Notes: generated by a model not told the origin, from the sequence alone. A DNA stretch of 64,000 bases from Asticcacaulis solisilvae (GCF_017875235.1 NZ_JAGGMI010000003.1:372001-436000); one strand, 5' to 3'. Positions 49,258 through 60,405 are shown, numbered from the stretch's first letter. Translations and numbers: made by a program.

Positions 49258-51597
49258 TCAAACGCCTAGTCGAGTATATCTGCTGCGGAGTTTGTTCTGA
49301 ATCTCCTCAAAATACCCAAGGTCGCCGGGGCTCGCCGAAAGTACAACATCACATTGTTGTCGTTGGTTGCTGGCGACCGGGGCCAACAGGGCCTGCAACC
49401 GGCCGGCTTCCTGGTTGCCGTTGACCGCGACGAGCGCCGCTTTCGCGGCCCAGTCGGCCGTGGCCAGGCATTCAATGACACGCCGCTGCTCCGACTCGAC
49501 GGGTTCGACGTGCAAATTGCGGACGACATTCAGCCTCGACAAAGCGGCAATAGTCCGTCCCAGCAAGCGTGGCCAATCATGGCCTTCGCGAATATATGCC
49601 GGAAGGACCTCTCGTTCCCGAGCGGCGCCGCCGATGGGTTGCGCGTGGTCGAGGATGACTTGAAGCAGTAGCCTGGCGCGAACGGTCTCAGACGTCGAGA
49701 TTGTCTCGACCGTACGTGAACGGCACCGCTTTTCGAAGGCCGTCACGGCGTCCTGGATTTTCTTTGCCGTCAAAAGACCCTGATTTTTCCGGGCCTCTTG
49801 TTTCGGCGTTCGTGGAACGTCCGGCGGCTGGTCAGGGAGGACCTCGGCATCTTGGTCAGTGGGTTCCGTGGTCTCGATGTTGGCCAGGGTTTGACGCGCA
49901 AGCTCTGCTTCCTCGGCCGCGTCCAGATCCTCGCCGACCAGATTGATCAATTGGTTCAAGCAGTCGGCAAGGTACGACCCTGCGCGTCCCAGCGATCCCA
50001 AGTAAGGGCTCTCGATCACGCCGGCGAGGCGAGCCTCCGTCCTGGCGCGCACAAATTCGTCGTAAGGCAGCACCCGTGATTGCGGACCGGCCGCCTGGTC
50101 GCCTGAGACAACTCGGAGCCGGGTTAGATCCGCTGCTTCTTCCGCTTGGTCCGATAGGTCGAGTTGCTCCAGCTCATTCAGGATTTCGAGAAGACTGAGG
50201 TCGGCATCTTCAGCGGTCTGCAAGGCGTCTATCAGTTTACCCTTGCGACCGCCTTGGGACGGCAATGTCGAGGCCTCCAGCGTATCCAGATCGATCACCG
50301 AAACCGGTGCTGAAACGGCACCGTTGGGAAATTGGACGAGGCCGTACCGAGGGCGGGCGCTCTCCGGTTCAACCACCCAGGGACCGGTTGATGCAGAGGG
50401 CTGATCCTCCTGCCGAAACAAGAGCGCGTCGTCACGGTCGTACAACGCGATCTTTGCTTCGAGATAGTCCGGCCCGACCGGCGGTCTCCATGTCAGGACG
50501 CGGTCGAGAATGACCAATCGCCCACCATCGAGAGCGGTCGAAGACGATATATCGATGGACAGAGCATTCGAGAGGGGGGCCATGTCAGCCGGCACCAGTG
50601 GGAAGTCTTCGTAACCCGCGAGGCCGAGGATCTCAAACGCCGTACCCGCCGGAAGCCGCCGGTAAATTCCGGCCTCAGCATTTCCACTGGCGGCCCTTCG
50701 CCCAAGGAGAGCGGCAAACGTACAGTTCATGCTGCCCGAAATCACATGATCCCATGATTTGCCTTGGGCGATGATCAGCTTGGCATGCAGGAAGCGCGTG
50801 CCGAGAAATTTCCCGCCCTTGAAGGCTTTCAGATCGAAGAGTTTTGTTCCTGCGACACGGTCCAAGGCCTCGATCGGAAAAGGTTGGCCGGCGGTGGAGA
50901 GAATATGGATAGGCGGGTTAGCCATGGCGCCGCGAAGCCGGACTAGCCCTTCCAGTCCTGCGTCCCAGTAGGGCGACACGACGGTCAGTCGCTCGATCTC
51001 GTCGGATGCAATCAGGGTTTCAATTTGGTCGACGATTGTCCTGTCGGGCTCATCCATAAGCAGGCTCAGCTCGGCGCTCTCATGGCGCTCTGACGAAATC
51101 ACCGCTTGCCGCAGCCAAGGCGTGTTTTTTAACAGCCTGTCGATGGCCATTTCAAAGCCGGGGAAATTCGCGGGGGCATAGCTGCGAATATAGTCCAAGG
51201 CGGCGGCGAACAGCCCCGCGGTCTCCGGCTCGTCCTCACCCCATTCGATTGTGGTGACCAGCTCCTTGTTACCTGCCAGGCCGAGAGCCGTCAGGTTGGC
51301 GGAGCCGACCATTAATCGGCCTTTGCTTTTGCCGACCAGCATCGCGATTTTGGGATGGAATGCCTGGGGCGCGTCGACCGGAATGAGGTGATAGGAGCTG
51401 CCAGCAAAGCGAGGGGGGCCGAATTCCGAAGAGGCTTGATTGGCCATGACGCGATCGGCAAGGACGAGGATATTCCGGCATCCGGCGCCCCTCAAGCGCG
51501 GCAACGGAATGTCCTCGAACGCCAATGATCCGAAAGCGAATGTGGTTAGAAATGCAGAATGGAATCCGCTCTGGCCGAAGGCGTCATAATATTTCAC
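49258..51597 (-). CDS. Phospholipase D-fold nuclease-like protein, 779 aa
   Basis: The N-terminal 320 residues hold two HKD-type motifs: FHPKIAMLVG with MVGSANLT (about 80-100) and FLHAKLIIAQ with ISGSMNCTF (about 269-292). Two HKD motifs in one chain make a complete PLD active site, as in DNA-cutting or DNA-binding PLD proteins of defence systems. The remaining 450 residues are not recognised. It is the last gene of a three-gene minus-strand operon and overlaps the gene before it by 4 nt. It could be a defence effector; no helicase of the DISARM type is present. Confidence 0.75.
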   Translation of the reverse strand: MKYYDAFGQSGFHSAFLTTFAFGSLAFEDIPLPRLRGAGCRNILVLADRVMANQASSEFGPPRFAGSSYHLIPVDAPQAFHPKIAMLVGKSKGRLMVGSANLTALGLAGNKELVTTIEWGEDEPETAGLFAAALDYIRSYAPANFPGFEMAIDRLLKNTPWLRQAVISSERHESAELSLLMDEPDRTIVDQIETLIASDEIERLTVVSPYWDAGLEGLVRLRGAMANPPIHILSTAGQPFPIEALDRVAGTKLFDLKAFKGGKFLGTRFLHAKLIIAQGKSWDHVISGSMNCTFAALLGRRAASGNAEAGIYRRLPAGTAFEILGLAGYEDFPLVPADMAPLSNALSIDISSSTALDGGRLVILDRVLTWRPPVGPDYLEAKIALYDRDDALLFRQEDQPSASTGPWVVEPESARPRYGLVQFPNGAVSAPVSVIDLDTLEASTLPSQGGRKGKLIDALQTAEDADLSLLEILNELEQLDLSDQAEEAADLTRLRVVSGDQAAGPQSRVLPYDEFVRARTEARLAGVIESPYLGSLGRAGSYLADCLNQLINLVGEDLDAAEEAELARQTLANIETTEPTDQDAEVLPDQPPDVPRTPKQEARKNQGLLTAKKIQDAVTAFEKRCRSRTVETISTSETVRARLLLQVILDHAQPIGGAAREREVLPAYIREGHDWPRLLGRTIAALSRLNVVRNLHVEPVESEQRRVIECLATADWAAKAALVAVNGNQEAGRLQALLAPVASNQRQQCDVVLSASPGDLGYFEEIQNKLRSRYTRLGV

Positions 51598-53117
51598 GAC
51601 GGCGCCAACTCCCTCTGTCCAAAGGCGGTGAGCCCTCGTTCGTCGATGAGCTTTGCATCCGACAGGAAATTTAAGGCCTGGTCCAATCGCGGGCTGCTGG
51701 GAGAGAGGGTGATGTCGTCCCGGTATCGAAGGAGCCCGTCAGCCGGTTCCATCAGGTAGGTATAGGCTCTTTGGTTCCTGAATTTCCGCGAGGCGACCCA
51801 GAGGTGTCGTTTGATAACCCGGTCGCGGATGATGAGGGTCCCCACGGCTTCGGCCGATGCTTGCGAATGTGCAGCGAGGAATTTCAGTTCGCTACGCAGG
51901 GATTGAAAGTAATCCGCCGCCGGCAGCACGTCGTCGATCAAGGTTTGGAGATCTGTGGCTCGCCTGACGAGCTTCGCTATCAGCGCAAAAGCGGATGAGA
52001 CCTGGTCGCCCAAATTGCCATCCGCTTTCGCCTGGACCATGCCGGCATAGAGTTGGCGTACAGGCTTCTCCGCACTTCCATCCATGCAGAATTGAGACCA
52101 GCTTAGGTCGTTCGGCAAAGACGCGGACTGGACGAGTTGTGTGACAAGGGCTCCCAGCGACAAATGCCTGGACGGTTCTATTGCCAGGAGCTTGAGCCCT
52201 GCATCCATTATGTACTCGTACGCCAACCTCAGGAGATCGGATAGCTGATACAGGGTCCAGAGGCTCTGGACGCGACCCTCGTTTCCGGGTTCGGCTTCCG
52301 CTTCGAGCCATGTCCATTTCGCGTCGTCGGCTCGCGGCTTCGCGCCTCTGCTTGCGGTCAGCTGCAGCAGCATTTTCATTGTGTCGCGGCGGCGCAAGTC
52401 GGCGCCTGAACCGTCTGGAGAGAGACCTAGCAAAAGCTGGATCAGCAGCCGGCATTCCGCGCCCTCTGGATTTAAGGCGCCGGGCTTGAGGCGCCCCAAC
52501 GCATCTAGTGTCGCCATGGACACCTTGCCGCTGGCGACCGCATCGAGAATGGTCTCTGAGGCGTCTCCCAGGATTTCCGCGAAGGCCTTGGCTAAAGCGA
52601 GACCACGCTCCGTGCAAACCGGCACAGGGTTTTCAGTTGTGCCCAATAGGACAAGTCCGATGTCTTGCATTTGGGTCGAATAAATTGCCCCAAAGGCTCC
52701 GGCCTTGTTTTTCAGGTAACGGTCGCCGCTGGTGTCTGGGTGTGCCCCATCCGCAAAGGCAATCTCAACATTCGGATCGCCGGCCCCTTGGATTTTTGCA
52801 ACCTGCTTTTGTGCCCATTCAATACCCGTAACCCCAGTCTCATAGGGCCCGCGAGCAGCTATCAATGCGTAGAGAAGTTCGCAGCGCCGATGGAATATCC
52901 GGAATTCCTGCGGATCGGTGTTCCCAATTTTTGACGCGTAGGCTTCGAGCATCCAGCAAAAAAAGGAGTAGTACCTGAGGCGCAGCGTGATGGTGCTGAT
53001 TCCAGGAATTAAGGCCTGATAGATCACTTCGATCGGGCGCTGCATGCCGAGCGGGTCAAGTCCACCTTCTTGTCCAAGTTCCGTCCATTCAGGTACGGCG
53101 GCCACGCCTCCATCCAT
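51594..53117 (-). CDS. Hypothetical protein of the PLD operon, 507 aa
   Basis: A 507-aa, mainly helical, soluble protein that I do not recognise. The conserved-looking N-terminus reads WTELGQEGGLDPLGMQRPIE then VIYQALIPGISTITLRLRYY. The C-terminal part ends in a winged-helix-like LDQALNFLSDAKLIDERGLTA. Coupling to the PLD gene by a 4-nt overlap says the two act together, for example as sensor and effector (inference). The small 82-aa gene lies 21 nt upstream. Confidence 0.7.
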   Translation of the reverse strand: MDGGVAAVPEWTELGQEGGLDPLGMQRPIEVIYQALIPGISTITLRLRYYSFFCWMLEAYASKIGNTDPQEFRIFHRRCELLYALIAARGPYETGVTGIEWAQKQVAKIQGAGDPNVEIAFADGAHPDTSGDRYLKNKAGAFGAIYSTQMQDIGLVLLGTTENPVPVCTERGLALAKAFAEILGDASETILDAVASGKVSMATLDALGRLKPGALNPEGAECRLLIQLLLGLSPDGSGADLRRRDTMKMLLQLTASRGAKPRADDAKWTWLEAEAEPGNEGRVQSLWTLYQLSDLLRLAYEYIMDAGLKLLAIEPSRHLSLGALVTQLVQSASLPNDLSWSQFCMDGSAEKPVRQLYAGMVQAKADGNLGDQVSSAFALIAKLVRRATDLQTLIDDVLPAADYFQSLRSELKFLAAHSQASAEAVGTLIIRDRVIKRHLWVASRKFRNQRAYTYLMEPADGLLRYRDDITLSPSSPRLDQALNFLSDAKLIDERGLTAFGQRELAPS

Positions 53118-53138
53118 TTAGCTCCCCCCGGCAACAAT

Positions 53139-53387
53139 TTAGGCGTGGTTCTCGTTGGCGGTCGAATGAAATTCGGCAGCACATTGGTAACCTGCGGCAT
53201 AGGCTTCAGCTATCGTCCGAATGCCTCTGGCTTCAATATCAATGAGATATTCTAGGCCGGCGGTCGACAGCGTGACAACACCGCGCTCGTCCTCAAACAG
53301 AAAGCCCAGCCGCTTGCATTCCTCTTCGCCGAGGATGTCTGTCAGCCTTTGAATCTGCTGCATGTTTTGAAAGTCGAGGACGGGCAT
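53139..53387 (-). CDS. Small protein at the head of the PLD operon, 82 aa
   Basis: An 82-aa protein starting MPVLDFQNMQQIQRLTDILG, with a winged-helix-like middle (GFLFEDERGVVTLSTAGLEY). It is the first gene of the operon by position. No family recognised. It could be the operon's regulator or a small adaptor. The 178-nt gap before it (53388-53565) shows no gene. Confidence 0.55.
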   Translation of the reverse strand: MPVLDFQNMQQIQRLTDILGEEECKRLGFLFEDERGVVTLSTAGLEYLIDIEARGIRTIAEAYAAGYQCAAEFHSTANENHA

Positions 53388-53565
53388 GGCGCCAACATAT
53401 CACGGATATTCGGACCGCCAAGTCTTGGCTTTGGCTACGTTCCTCGCGATTATCGTTGCTTGGGAAAGAGCGCAGTGGACGTTCCCGGTCGGTTGAGCAA
53501 AATTACGGTCCACCGGGCGTCGACGTCGAGAATGCCGACCTAGTCTTTAGGTCTGCGGGGGGGCA

Positions 53566-54639
53566 TTATTCGTACGGCAGCTCTCCAAATAGTCCAATCA
53601 TCAAGTCTCCGCTGTACATTGAAAATGGGATTTCGACGTAGTGGTCCGGATGTCTTGGAAAGGCCTTGCCGTCACCCGGAGCATTTTTTGTATGGCCTCG
53701 AACACGCTCTCCGTTCTCCTTTATGAAAGGCAGAATAACGAGACGGCCGTGATTAGTGGAAAGGATCGTTCCCTCCCGCCATATGCTCTCACCGTCTTTG
53801 CCGTCCGAACTCGCAACCTCCTTTACCTGCCAACCGATGCTACCATCCGGTTCATACCAGAAGACGATGCCGTTTGAGACAAGCACGCGTTCTCCGCGCG
53901 CAAAAGCTTCGGCCAGCAAGCGCTGAACACTGGCCAGTTGCAGGAGTTGGTTTGCGCGAGGTAACAAGATTTTTCGTATTCGGCCTTTGGTCGTCGCCCA
54001 ATTTGCGCCGCCGTCCAGCTCAAAACCGTTGGCAATCTTGGCACGCTCGCTCATGACGGCAGCTCGTTTGTTTGCGTAATACGGTTCCGACCAGGTGTTT
54101 TTTGCGGAGCGAAAAAGTAGCTTGTGTTCCCGCCAACGCCCGTCTTTCCAACCTACCTGGGCGACCCTTAGATAGGGCATTGCGGCTAGCTGTGTGGCCA
54201 GATCGTCTCTGTACTGCTCGGCTTTGGGGTCGAGCTGAAGGGAGGCTGCATCCGGCCTTGGCATCGTGCTGTGACGGCGCAGCGCTTCCGCAAGCATCAA
54301 GGTCTCCTCGTCTTGCAGGCGTTGCTTCGACTGCAACGCTTTGTCTCGCTTGAGTTCGAGCGCACGTCGAGATTCGGGGTCCATGGGCTGCTGGAGTAGA
54401 ACGTTCCGCAAAATCGGATTCAAGGCCGTGGCGGCGGCGACAGCTGCGTCCCGATCTGGATAATGATCGATGAGGACCGTGTCGTCGTCTCCGCCAATAA
54501 GACGGTCGCGCCAAGCCGGGGCCTCGTCTCCCTTAGAGATTAGCTCGCGCATAAACCATCGACCGAAAAGAGGTCTATACTCCGGCCAGACCGCCAGAGG
54601 CGTGTCAGACGAACGCTTCATTTCGGACCATCGGAGCAT
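53566..54639 (-). CDS. Hypothetical protein, 357 aa
   Basis: A 357-aa soluble protein with AGGAAG before ATG 54639. No family recognised. It has a basic, arginine-rich helical centre (ESRRALELKRDKALQSKQRL) and a beta-rich C-terminus (SNGIVFWYEPDGSIGWQVKE and GRLVILPFIKENGERVRGHT). It lies between the PLD operon and the divergent SOS-controlled imuA, so it could belong to the defence-like operon or be independent. Confidence 0.6.
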   Translation of the reverse strand: MLRWSEMKRSSDTPLAVWPEYRPLFGRWFMRELISKGDEAPAWRDRLIGGDDDTVLIDHYPDRDAAVAAATALNPILRNVLLQQPMDPESRRALELKRDKALQSKQRLQDEETLMLAEALRRHSTMPRPDAASLQLDPKAEQYRDDLATQLAAMPYLRVAQVGWKDGRWREHKLLFRSAKNTWSEPYYANKRAAVMSERAKIANGFELDGGANWATTKGRIRKILLPRANQLLQLASVQRLLAEAFARGERVLVSNGIVFWYEPDGSIGWQVKEVASSDGKDGESIWREGTILSTNHGRLVILPFIKENGERVRGHTKNAPGDGKAFPRHPDHYVEIPFSMYSGDLMIGLFGELPYE

Positions 54640-54836
54640 CTTGATCTTCCTGTTCGACTGTAAGTGGAGTGGTCAGCATACGGCACGTTTTCCCCAAGAA
54701 AATCCAAAATTATTTTGATCGATCGGAACGAGGTAAGGCGTTGCGTCCATTGGACAATCGACCAGGCGCAAACCGGGCGATACGTGCGGGACACAAGAGC
54801 TTCATGTTCATGACGCTTGACGGGCTTCGCAAAAAA

Positions 54837-54851
54837 GAACAAATATAGAAC
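54837..54851. promoter_or_regulatory. SOS (LexA) box of imuA-imuB-dnaE2
   Basis: GAAC-AAATATA-GAAC, a perfect alphaproteobacterial LexA box, 65 nt before the imuA start in an AT-rich promoter region. This cassette is LexA-controlled in other alphaproteobacteria. Confidence 0.85.
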
Positions 54852-54915
54852 AAATATATTAATTACTGCCATTTGGTGTCAGCAATAGCGCGCTCCAGAA
54901 AGGAACATTCATGCT

Positions 54916-55671
54916 ATGTCACGACGAGATGCCGTCCGCATTGCCGAGCTGCGTGACCAGATCGAACGGATCAGCTGTATTGCCTCGCGTACCCGCTCTG
55001 TCCTTCCGTTTGGTATTTCCGAGATCGACCGCCGTCTTCCGAAAGGTGGGCTTGCCCTGGGCGCTCTTCATGAGATCGCCGGCGGCGCCAATGGAGCGGT
55101 AGACGGCGCAGCGGCAATTGCATTCGCAGCCGGCATTGTTGCGCGGACGGGGGGACAGGTGCTTTGGTGCTTCAGCCAAGCAGACCTTTTCAGCCCCGCA
55201 CTCGCGCAATCGGGTTTGACCGAGGATCGCGTCGTATTCTTCGAGGCCCCGGATGACGAGACCATTCTGGGATGCTGCGAAGAGGCGCTGCGCCATGGAG
55301 GCCTGACGGCCGTCGTTGGCGAGGTCGCAAAGCTTTCCCGCACCTCTTCACAGCGCCTGCAAATGGCTGCCGAAACAACCGGCACCATGGCAATCGCCGT
55401 GCGCCGCTGGAAACGCCAGGTGGACGCGCGGGATTTCGGCAATCCAACGGCGGCCTATACGCGTTGGCGGGTAACGGAAACACAATCTGCCTCTCTACCG
55501 GTCCGCGGCGTCGGCCGGTCACGATGGTTATTGGAGTTGATGCGGTGCAGGGGAGGGGATTGCGCCGATTTTGAAGTCGAGGCGTGTGATGCCAAGGGTC
55601 TTATCGCTTTTCCTTCCAACGTGGCCGACCGATCGGCTTCGGCGGGCGAACAGCGACGCGCCGCCTCGTGA
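54916..55671 (+). CDS. imuA: ImuA, SOS mutagenesis cassette protein
   Basis: A 251-aa RecA-like ImuA (SulA-related). The N-terminal region RTRSVLPFGISEIDRRLPKG then GLALGALHEIAGGANGAVDG is typical, replacing a classical Walker A. It acts with ImuB and DnaE2 in error-prone translesion synthesis after DNA damage. An upstream SOS box and the order imuA-imuB-dnaE2 confirm the call. Its end overlaps the start of imuB by about 83 nt. Confidence 0.92.
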   Translation: MSRRDAVRIAELRDQIERISCIASRTRSVLPFGISEIDRRLPKGGLALGALHEIAGGANGAVDGAAAIAFAAGIVARTGGQVLWCFSQADLFSPALAQSGLTEDRVVFFEAPDDETILGCCEEALRHGGLTAVVGEVAKLSRTSSQRLQMAAETTGTMAIAVRRWKRQVDARDFGNPTAAYTRWRVTETQSASLPVRGVGRSRWLLELMRCRGGDCADFEVEACDAKGLIAFPSNVADRSASAGEQRRAAS

Positions 55672-57106
55672 TGTGCCGCTCGCTCTAAAATCGAAGGTCG
55701 GCTCGAAGCGGATCATATCCGCCGTCGATGATCTTGCGCGTCAGGCGGGGCTGTATCGTGGCATGCCTGTTGCCAAAGCGCAGGTACTGGTGTCCGGGCT
55801 ACAGATCCTCGATGCCGATCCAGAGGCAGATGCACTTGCCCTTGAAAAGTTGGCCCGCTGGGCTTTGCGGCATTATTCGCCAATAGTCGCGGCCGACCCG
55901 CGCGATGGGCTGGTTTTGGACATCGCCGGCTGCGAACATTTACATGGCGACGAAGCCGGTCTCGTGGCGGACATGCGTCGCAGGCTGGACGAGGTCGGCG
56001 TGGCCACATATGCCGCCCTTGCCGATACTTGGGGCGCCGCGCATGGTTTGGCGCGGTATGGCGGAAAAACGGTCTGTATCGTCGCGCCTGGCGAGACATC
56101 GAAGACAATCGCAGCCCTGCCCATCGGCGCCTTGCGGCTAGATCCTGAACTGGTCCAGGAGCTGTTGCTTCTCGGGATCGACACCGTCGGCGAACTGGCG
56201 GCAAAACCGCGGGCGCCGCTGGCGCGGCGATATGGTCCAAGCATGTTCCGGCGGGTCGACCAGGCATTCGGCCGAACGGCCGAGCCGATTATTCCGGTGG
56301 AGTGTCCTGAGCTGATATCCGTTTCGAAGGTATTCGCCGAGCCCATCGGTGCGCCTGAAACCCTGGAAAAGTACACACGTCGTCTGGTCGCCCAGATTTG
56401 CCAACGACTTGAAGAGGCCAGCCGGGGCGCCCGGCGCCTGGACCTGCAGTTTATCCGGGTGGACAATCGCATTGAGGTCGTAAGCGTGGCCACGGCAAAG
56501 CCGGTACGCGATCAGCGGCGCCTAGCCAAATTATTATGCGATAAGATTGAGACTGTCGATCCTGGCTTCGGCATAGAAAAAATGGTGATGACCGCCATTC
56601 ACGCAGAACCTTTGGCGTATAGCCAGATTGCAAGCAGTTTTGCAGAGGCCTCCCGAACCGAAGTCGAGGATCTATGGGATACGCTGGCCAACCGCTACGG
56701 CGAGGGACGTCTATTCCGTGCCGTGTCCGTTGCGACAGACATACCCGAGCGGGCGGTGAGACGCTTGCCGCCGACGGCAACGGATCTCGGATCGGTTCGG
56801 AACGCAAAGTTCCGGCGTCCGTTGCGGCTTTACAGGCCCGAGTCCATCCAAGCGCTGTCGGTCTTGCCGGACCACCCACCCAAGGCTTTTACCTGGCGCG
56901 GCCAGCGCTACGCGGTCGCACGTGCCGACGGGCCTGAACGTGTGAAGGGCGAATGGTGGCGGACAGACGGCGAAGCCGGCAAGGTCCGCGATTACTTCGT
57001 CCTGGAAGTGGAGAGCGGTGAGCGGTTTTGGGTTTTCCGGGCAGGCGACGGACAGCATAGCGATACCGGTTCACTGCACTGGTACCTTCACGGCAAGTTC
57101 GGTTAG
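55589..57106 (+). CDS. imuB: ImuB, Y-family polymerase-like hub
   Basis: 505 aa from ATG 55589 ([20 protein letters not shown]); an in-frame ATG at 55571 is also open. It is a Y-family polymerase fold that has lost the catalytic carboxylates: the N-terminal strand reads LSLFLPTWP where active enzymes have an Asp-containing motif. ImuB recruits DnaE2 and the beta clamp. The palm-like [20 protein letters not shown] and finger regions are intact and the length is normal. The overlap with imuA and the 5-nt gap to dnaE2 indicate one operon. Confidence 0.92.
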   Translation: MPRVLSLFLPTWPTDRLRRANSDAPPRDVPLALKSKVGSKRIISAVDDLARQAGLYRGMPVAKAQVLVSGLQILDADPEADALALEKLARWALRHYSPIVAADPRDGLVLDIAGCEHLHGDEAGLVADMRRRLDEVGVATYAALADTWGAAHGLARYGGKTVCIVAPGETSKTIAALPIGALRLDPELVQELLLLGIDTVGELAAKPRAPLARRYGPSMFRRVDQAFGRTAEPIIPVECPELISVSKVFAEPIGAPETLEKYTRRLVAQICQRLEEASRGARRLDLQFIRVDNRIEVVSVATAKPVRDQRRLAKLLCDKIETVDPGFGIEKMVMTAIHAEPLAYSQIASSFAEASRTEVEDLWDTLANRYGEGRLFRAVSVATDIPERAVRRLPPTATDLGSVRNAKFRRPLRLYRPESIQALSVLPDHPPKAFTWRGQRYAVARADGPERVKGEWWRTDGEAGKVRDYFVLEVESGERFWVFRAGDGQHSDTGSLHWYLHGKFG

Positions 57107-57111
57107 CGAAT

Positions 57112-60100
57112 ATGGCTTATGTCGAACTGCAATGCGCCTCGCACTTCTCATTCCTGCAGGGCTGTAGCTCACCTGATGAGCTGTTTTTTCAGGCGCAGGC
57201 GCTGGGCATGGACGCCCTGGCGATCGCCGACCGCAATACTCTTGCTGGCCTGGTGCGAGCGCACGTGGCTTCGCAAGCCACTGGGGTCCGGCTGATCATT
57301 GGCTGTTGGCTGGACCTCAACGATGGCATGTCGCTTCTTGTCTATCCGACCGATCGCGCGGCCTACGGTAGGCTTTGCCGTATATTGTCGGTTGGCAAAG
57401 GCCGAGCCGGGAAGGGGAAGTGCGATCTTAGCTGGGCGGATGTCGAGGATTTTCATGAGGGCCTGATCGCGGTTCTGGTTTCGGACGAAGCCGACGAGCT
57501 TTGCGCGCAACGCCTGCGCAAACTCAAGGCGCTATTTGCTGATCGCGCCTACATGTCGTTAAGTCTGCGCCGCCGGCAGGGTGATCATTTGCGTTTGCAC
57601 GCTTTATCACAGCTGGCCTTCCGACACCGGGTGCCGACCGTGGTGACCAATGACGTTCTCTACCATGTCCATGACCGCGACATGCTCCATGACGTCGTCA
57701 CCTGCATCCGGCATAACTGTACGATCGACACCATGGGGAACCTCCGCCACCTCTATGCTGACCGATATCTGAAGGACGGTGCCGAGATGGCGCGGCTATT
57801 CGCCGACTACCGCGAGGCCTTAGCGCGCACCCAGGAAATAGTCGACCGATGCCGGTTTTCGCTCGACGAGCTCAGGTACCAATATCCAGAAGAAAGACTG
57901 ATGCCCGGTCTGTCGGCCGACGAGGCCTTGCGCCGCCTGACATGGCAGGGCGCGAAATGGCGCTACCCCGAGGGTGTGCCCGACAAGGTCATCAGCCTTT
58001 TGAAACACGAGCTCGACCTGATCCGGCGCCTTGAATACGCGCCCTATTTTCTGACCGTGAATTCCATCGTCCAGTTCGCCCGGTCGAAGGACATCCTGTG
58101 CCAAGGACGCGGCTCAGCTGCCAATAGCTGCGTATGTTTCGTGCTTGGAATCACTTCGATCGATCCGGATCGCAATGATTTGCTGTTCGAGCGGTTCATT
58201 TCCGAAGAGCGGCGCGAACCGCCAGACATCGACGTCGACTTTGAACACCAGAGGCGGGAAGAAGTCCTGCAGTGGGTTTATGAGACCTATGGTCGAAACC
58301 ACGCCGCCCTGACGGCCGTGGTCACTCGTTTCCGCACGCGCGGAGCCATCCGCGCGGTGCTGAAGGTGATGGGATATCCCGAAGACACGATCAAGACCTT
58401 ATCGAGTCAAATCCATCATTGGCACCGCGGTGGCTTCAGCGAAGCCGACGCCGAGGGCCTAAGCATCAATCTGAAGGACCGGCGCCTGCAATTGGCCATC
58501 GCCCTGCATCGCGATCTGCTCAATGTGCCGCGCCATCTGTCACAGCACCCTGGCGGCTTCGTCCTGACGCACGACCGGCTCGACGAACTGGTGCCGATTG
58601 AACCAGCCGCAATGAAGGACCGCCAGGTCATCGAATGGGACAAGGATGACATCGACGCTCTGAAGTTCATGAAGGTGGATTGTTTGGCGTTGGGCATGAT
58701 GAGTTGCATGAAACGCTCGTTCGATATGCTGGCGGACCACAAGGGCGTTCAGCTCGATATTGCCACCATGCCGGCTGAAGACCCGAAAACCTACGCCATG
58801 ATCCGCAGGGCTGACACGCTCGGCACCTTCCAGATCGAGAGCCGCGCCCAGATGGCCATGTTACCGCGGATCAAACCCCGGACGTTCTACGACTTGGTCA
58901 TTGAGGTCGCCATCGTCCGGCCAGGTCCGATCCAGGGCGACATGGTCCATCCCTACCTACGGCGCCGGGAGGGCAAGGAACCGGTCTCATTTCCGAAGCC
59001 CGAACTCGAAGCGATCCTCGGCAAGACGTTGGGTGTGCCACTTTTTCAGGAGCAGGCGATGCGTGTCGTCGTCGAATGTGCCGGCTTTAGCCCAGGCAAG
59101 GCCGATCTGGTCCGGCGGGCCATGGCGACGTTCAAGCACACCGGCGGCGTCTCGAAATTCCACGACGAGATCATCGAGGGGATGATGGCCAATGGCTATT
59201 CTGAGGATTACGCCAAGCAGCTGTTCGCCCAACTCGAGGGGTTCGGATCGTATGGCTTCCCTGAGAGCCACGCCGCGAGCTTCGCCTTGATCGCCTATGC
59301 GTCCGCCTGGATGAAATGCCATCATCCCGAGGTATTCTGCGCCAGCCTGCTCAACAGCCAGCCCATGGGCTTTTATGCGCCGGCGCAAATTGTCAGGAAC
59401 GCTATCGAGCACGGTGTCGAAGTACGGCCGATCTGCGTCAACCGTTCGCGTTGGGACTGCACCTTGGAGCCAACGGACAGGGAAGGGCGCTTCGCCGTTC
59501 GCCTGGGTTTCCGCATGGTCAGCGGCGTCCGCAGCCACGACATCGCCGAAATGGTTCTTCATCGCGACGACATGCCGTTCAAATCGATACCAGAACTTTG
59601 GCGGCGAGCGCGAACATCGACCGCGACATTGCAGCGCCTGGCCAAGGCCGACGCTTTTAAACCGGCTTTCAGTTTGGCGCGACGCGACGCCCTGTTCGCG
59701 ATCCGCGCGCTGGGGGACGGTGAACTGCCTTTGTTCGACCGTCTAATTGTTGGCGCCGGCCACAGTGCGCCAGGCGTGACAGAGCCCCCCATGGACCTAA
59801 AGCCAATGACGGCCGGCGCCGAGGTTGTAGAAGACTATAATCATGTCGGCCTGACCCTGGGCCCGCATCCTCTCAGCTTCTTGCGCGATGATCTAACGAA
59901 GCGCGGTATCATCACCTGCAAGGACGCCATGCGCTCAAAGGACAAGCGCTACGTCCAAGTCGCCGGGATGGTCCTTGTCCGTCAGCGACCGGGCTCGGCC
60001 AATGGCGTCATCTTCATGACAATCGAGGATGAAAGCGGTGACGCCAATATCGTAGTCTGGGAAAAGACCGGCGATGAATACAAGTCGGTGCTCTACGGCT

Positions 60101-60339
60101 CCAGCATGTTGCTCGTCAGCGGCTACATCCAGAGGGAAGGGGAAGTGGTGCATCTGATCACACGGTCGATGGCCGATCTATCGCCGATGCTTGCTAGCGT
60201 CGGTCGGAGGGATGTAACGCTCAAAGCGCCGCGCCAGCCCGGCGACGAATTCCGCAACGGTGGGCCGAACTGGGATCACCGAGTGCCGGGCTTCGTGCAG
60301 GATGGCAGCCTGAGACATTCGAGCCGGGATTTCAGGTAG
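57112..60339 (+). CDS. dnaE2: DnaE2 (ImuC) error-prone DNA polymerase
   Basis: A 1075-aa C-family polymerase of the DnaE2/ImuC type. The N-terminal PHP domain reads [20 protein letters not shown] then [14 protein letters not shown]; the polymerase core has [16 protein letters not shown] (about 330) and [15 protein letters not shown] (about 372-386). A C-terminal OB fold ([20 protein letters not shown]) is present. It carries out mutagenic translesion synthesis with ImuA and ImuB. Compared with the replicative DnaE1 it is shorter and lacks the C-terminal tau-binding part, as usual for DnaE2. Confidence 0.95.
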   Translation: MAYVELQCASHFSFLQGCSSPDELFFQAQALGMDALAIADRNTLAGLVRAHVASQATGVRLIIGCWLDLNDGMSLLVYPTDRAAYGRLCRILSVGKGRAGKGKCDLSWADVEDFHEGLIAVLVSDEADELCAQRLRKLKALFADRAYMSLSLRRRQGDHLRLHALSQLAFRHRVPTVVTNDVLYHVHDRDMLHDVVTCIRHNCTIDTMGNLRHLYADRYLKDGAEMARLFADYREALARTQEIVDRCRFSLDELRYQYPEERLMPGLSADEALRRLTWQGAKWRYPEGVPDKVISLLKHELDLIRRLEYAPYFLTVNSIVQFARSKDILCQGRGSAANSCVCFVLGITSIDPDRNDLLFERFISEERREPPDIDVDFEHQRREEVLQWVYETYGRNHAALTAVVTRFRTRGAIRAVLKVMGYPEDTIKTLSSQIHHWHRGGFSEADAEGLSINLKDRRLQLAIALHRDLLNVPRHLSQHPGGFVLTHDRLDELVPIEPAAMKDRQVIEWDKDDIDALKFMKVDCLALGMMSCMKRSFDMLADHKGVQLDIATMPAEDPKTYAMIRRADTLGTFQIESRAQMAMLPRIKPRTFYDLVIEVAIVRPGPIQGDMVHPYLRRREGKEPVSFPKPELEAILGKTLGVPLFQEQAMRVVVECAGFSPGKADLVRRAMATFKHTGGVSKFHDEIIEGMMANGYSEDYAKQLFAQLEGFGSYGFPESHAASFALIAYASAWMKCHHPEVFCASLLNSQPMGFYAPAQIVRNAIEHGVEVRPICVNRSRWDCTLEPTDREGRFAVRLGFRMVSGVRSHDIAEMVLHRDDMPFKSIPELWRRARTSTATLQRLAKADAFKPAFSLARRDALFAIRALGDGELPLFDRLIVGAGHSAPGVTEPPMDLKPMTAGAEVVEDYNHVGLTLGPHPLSFLRDDLTKRGIITCKDAMRSKDKRYVQVAGMVLVRQRPGSANGVIFMTIEDESGDANIVVWEKTGDEYKSVLYGSSMLLVSGYIQREGEVVHLITRSMADLSPMLASVGRRDVTLKAPRQPGDEFRNGGPNWDHRVPGFVQDGSLRHSSRDFR

Positions 60340-60405
60340 CTCGTTGGTCCCCCTGTGCTGCTTCCTCTATAAACAGTAAACTGAAGTGCGCGGGAGCAGA
60401 AACCA

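Noticed and set aside
49258-51597. DISARM system because of the PLD gene
   Set aside because: The DISARM helicase and DUF1998 partners are absent from the neighbourhood.
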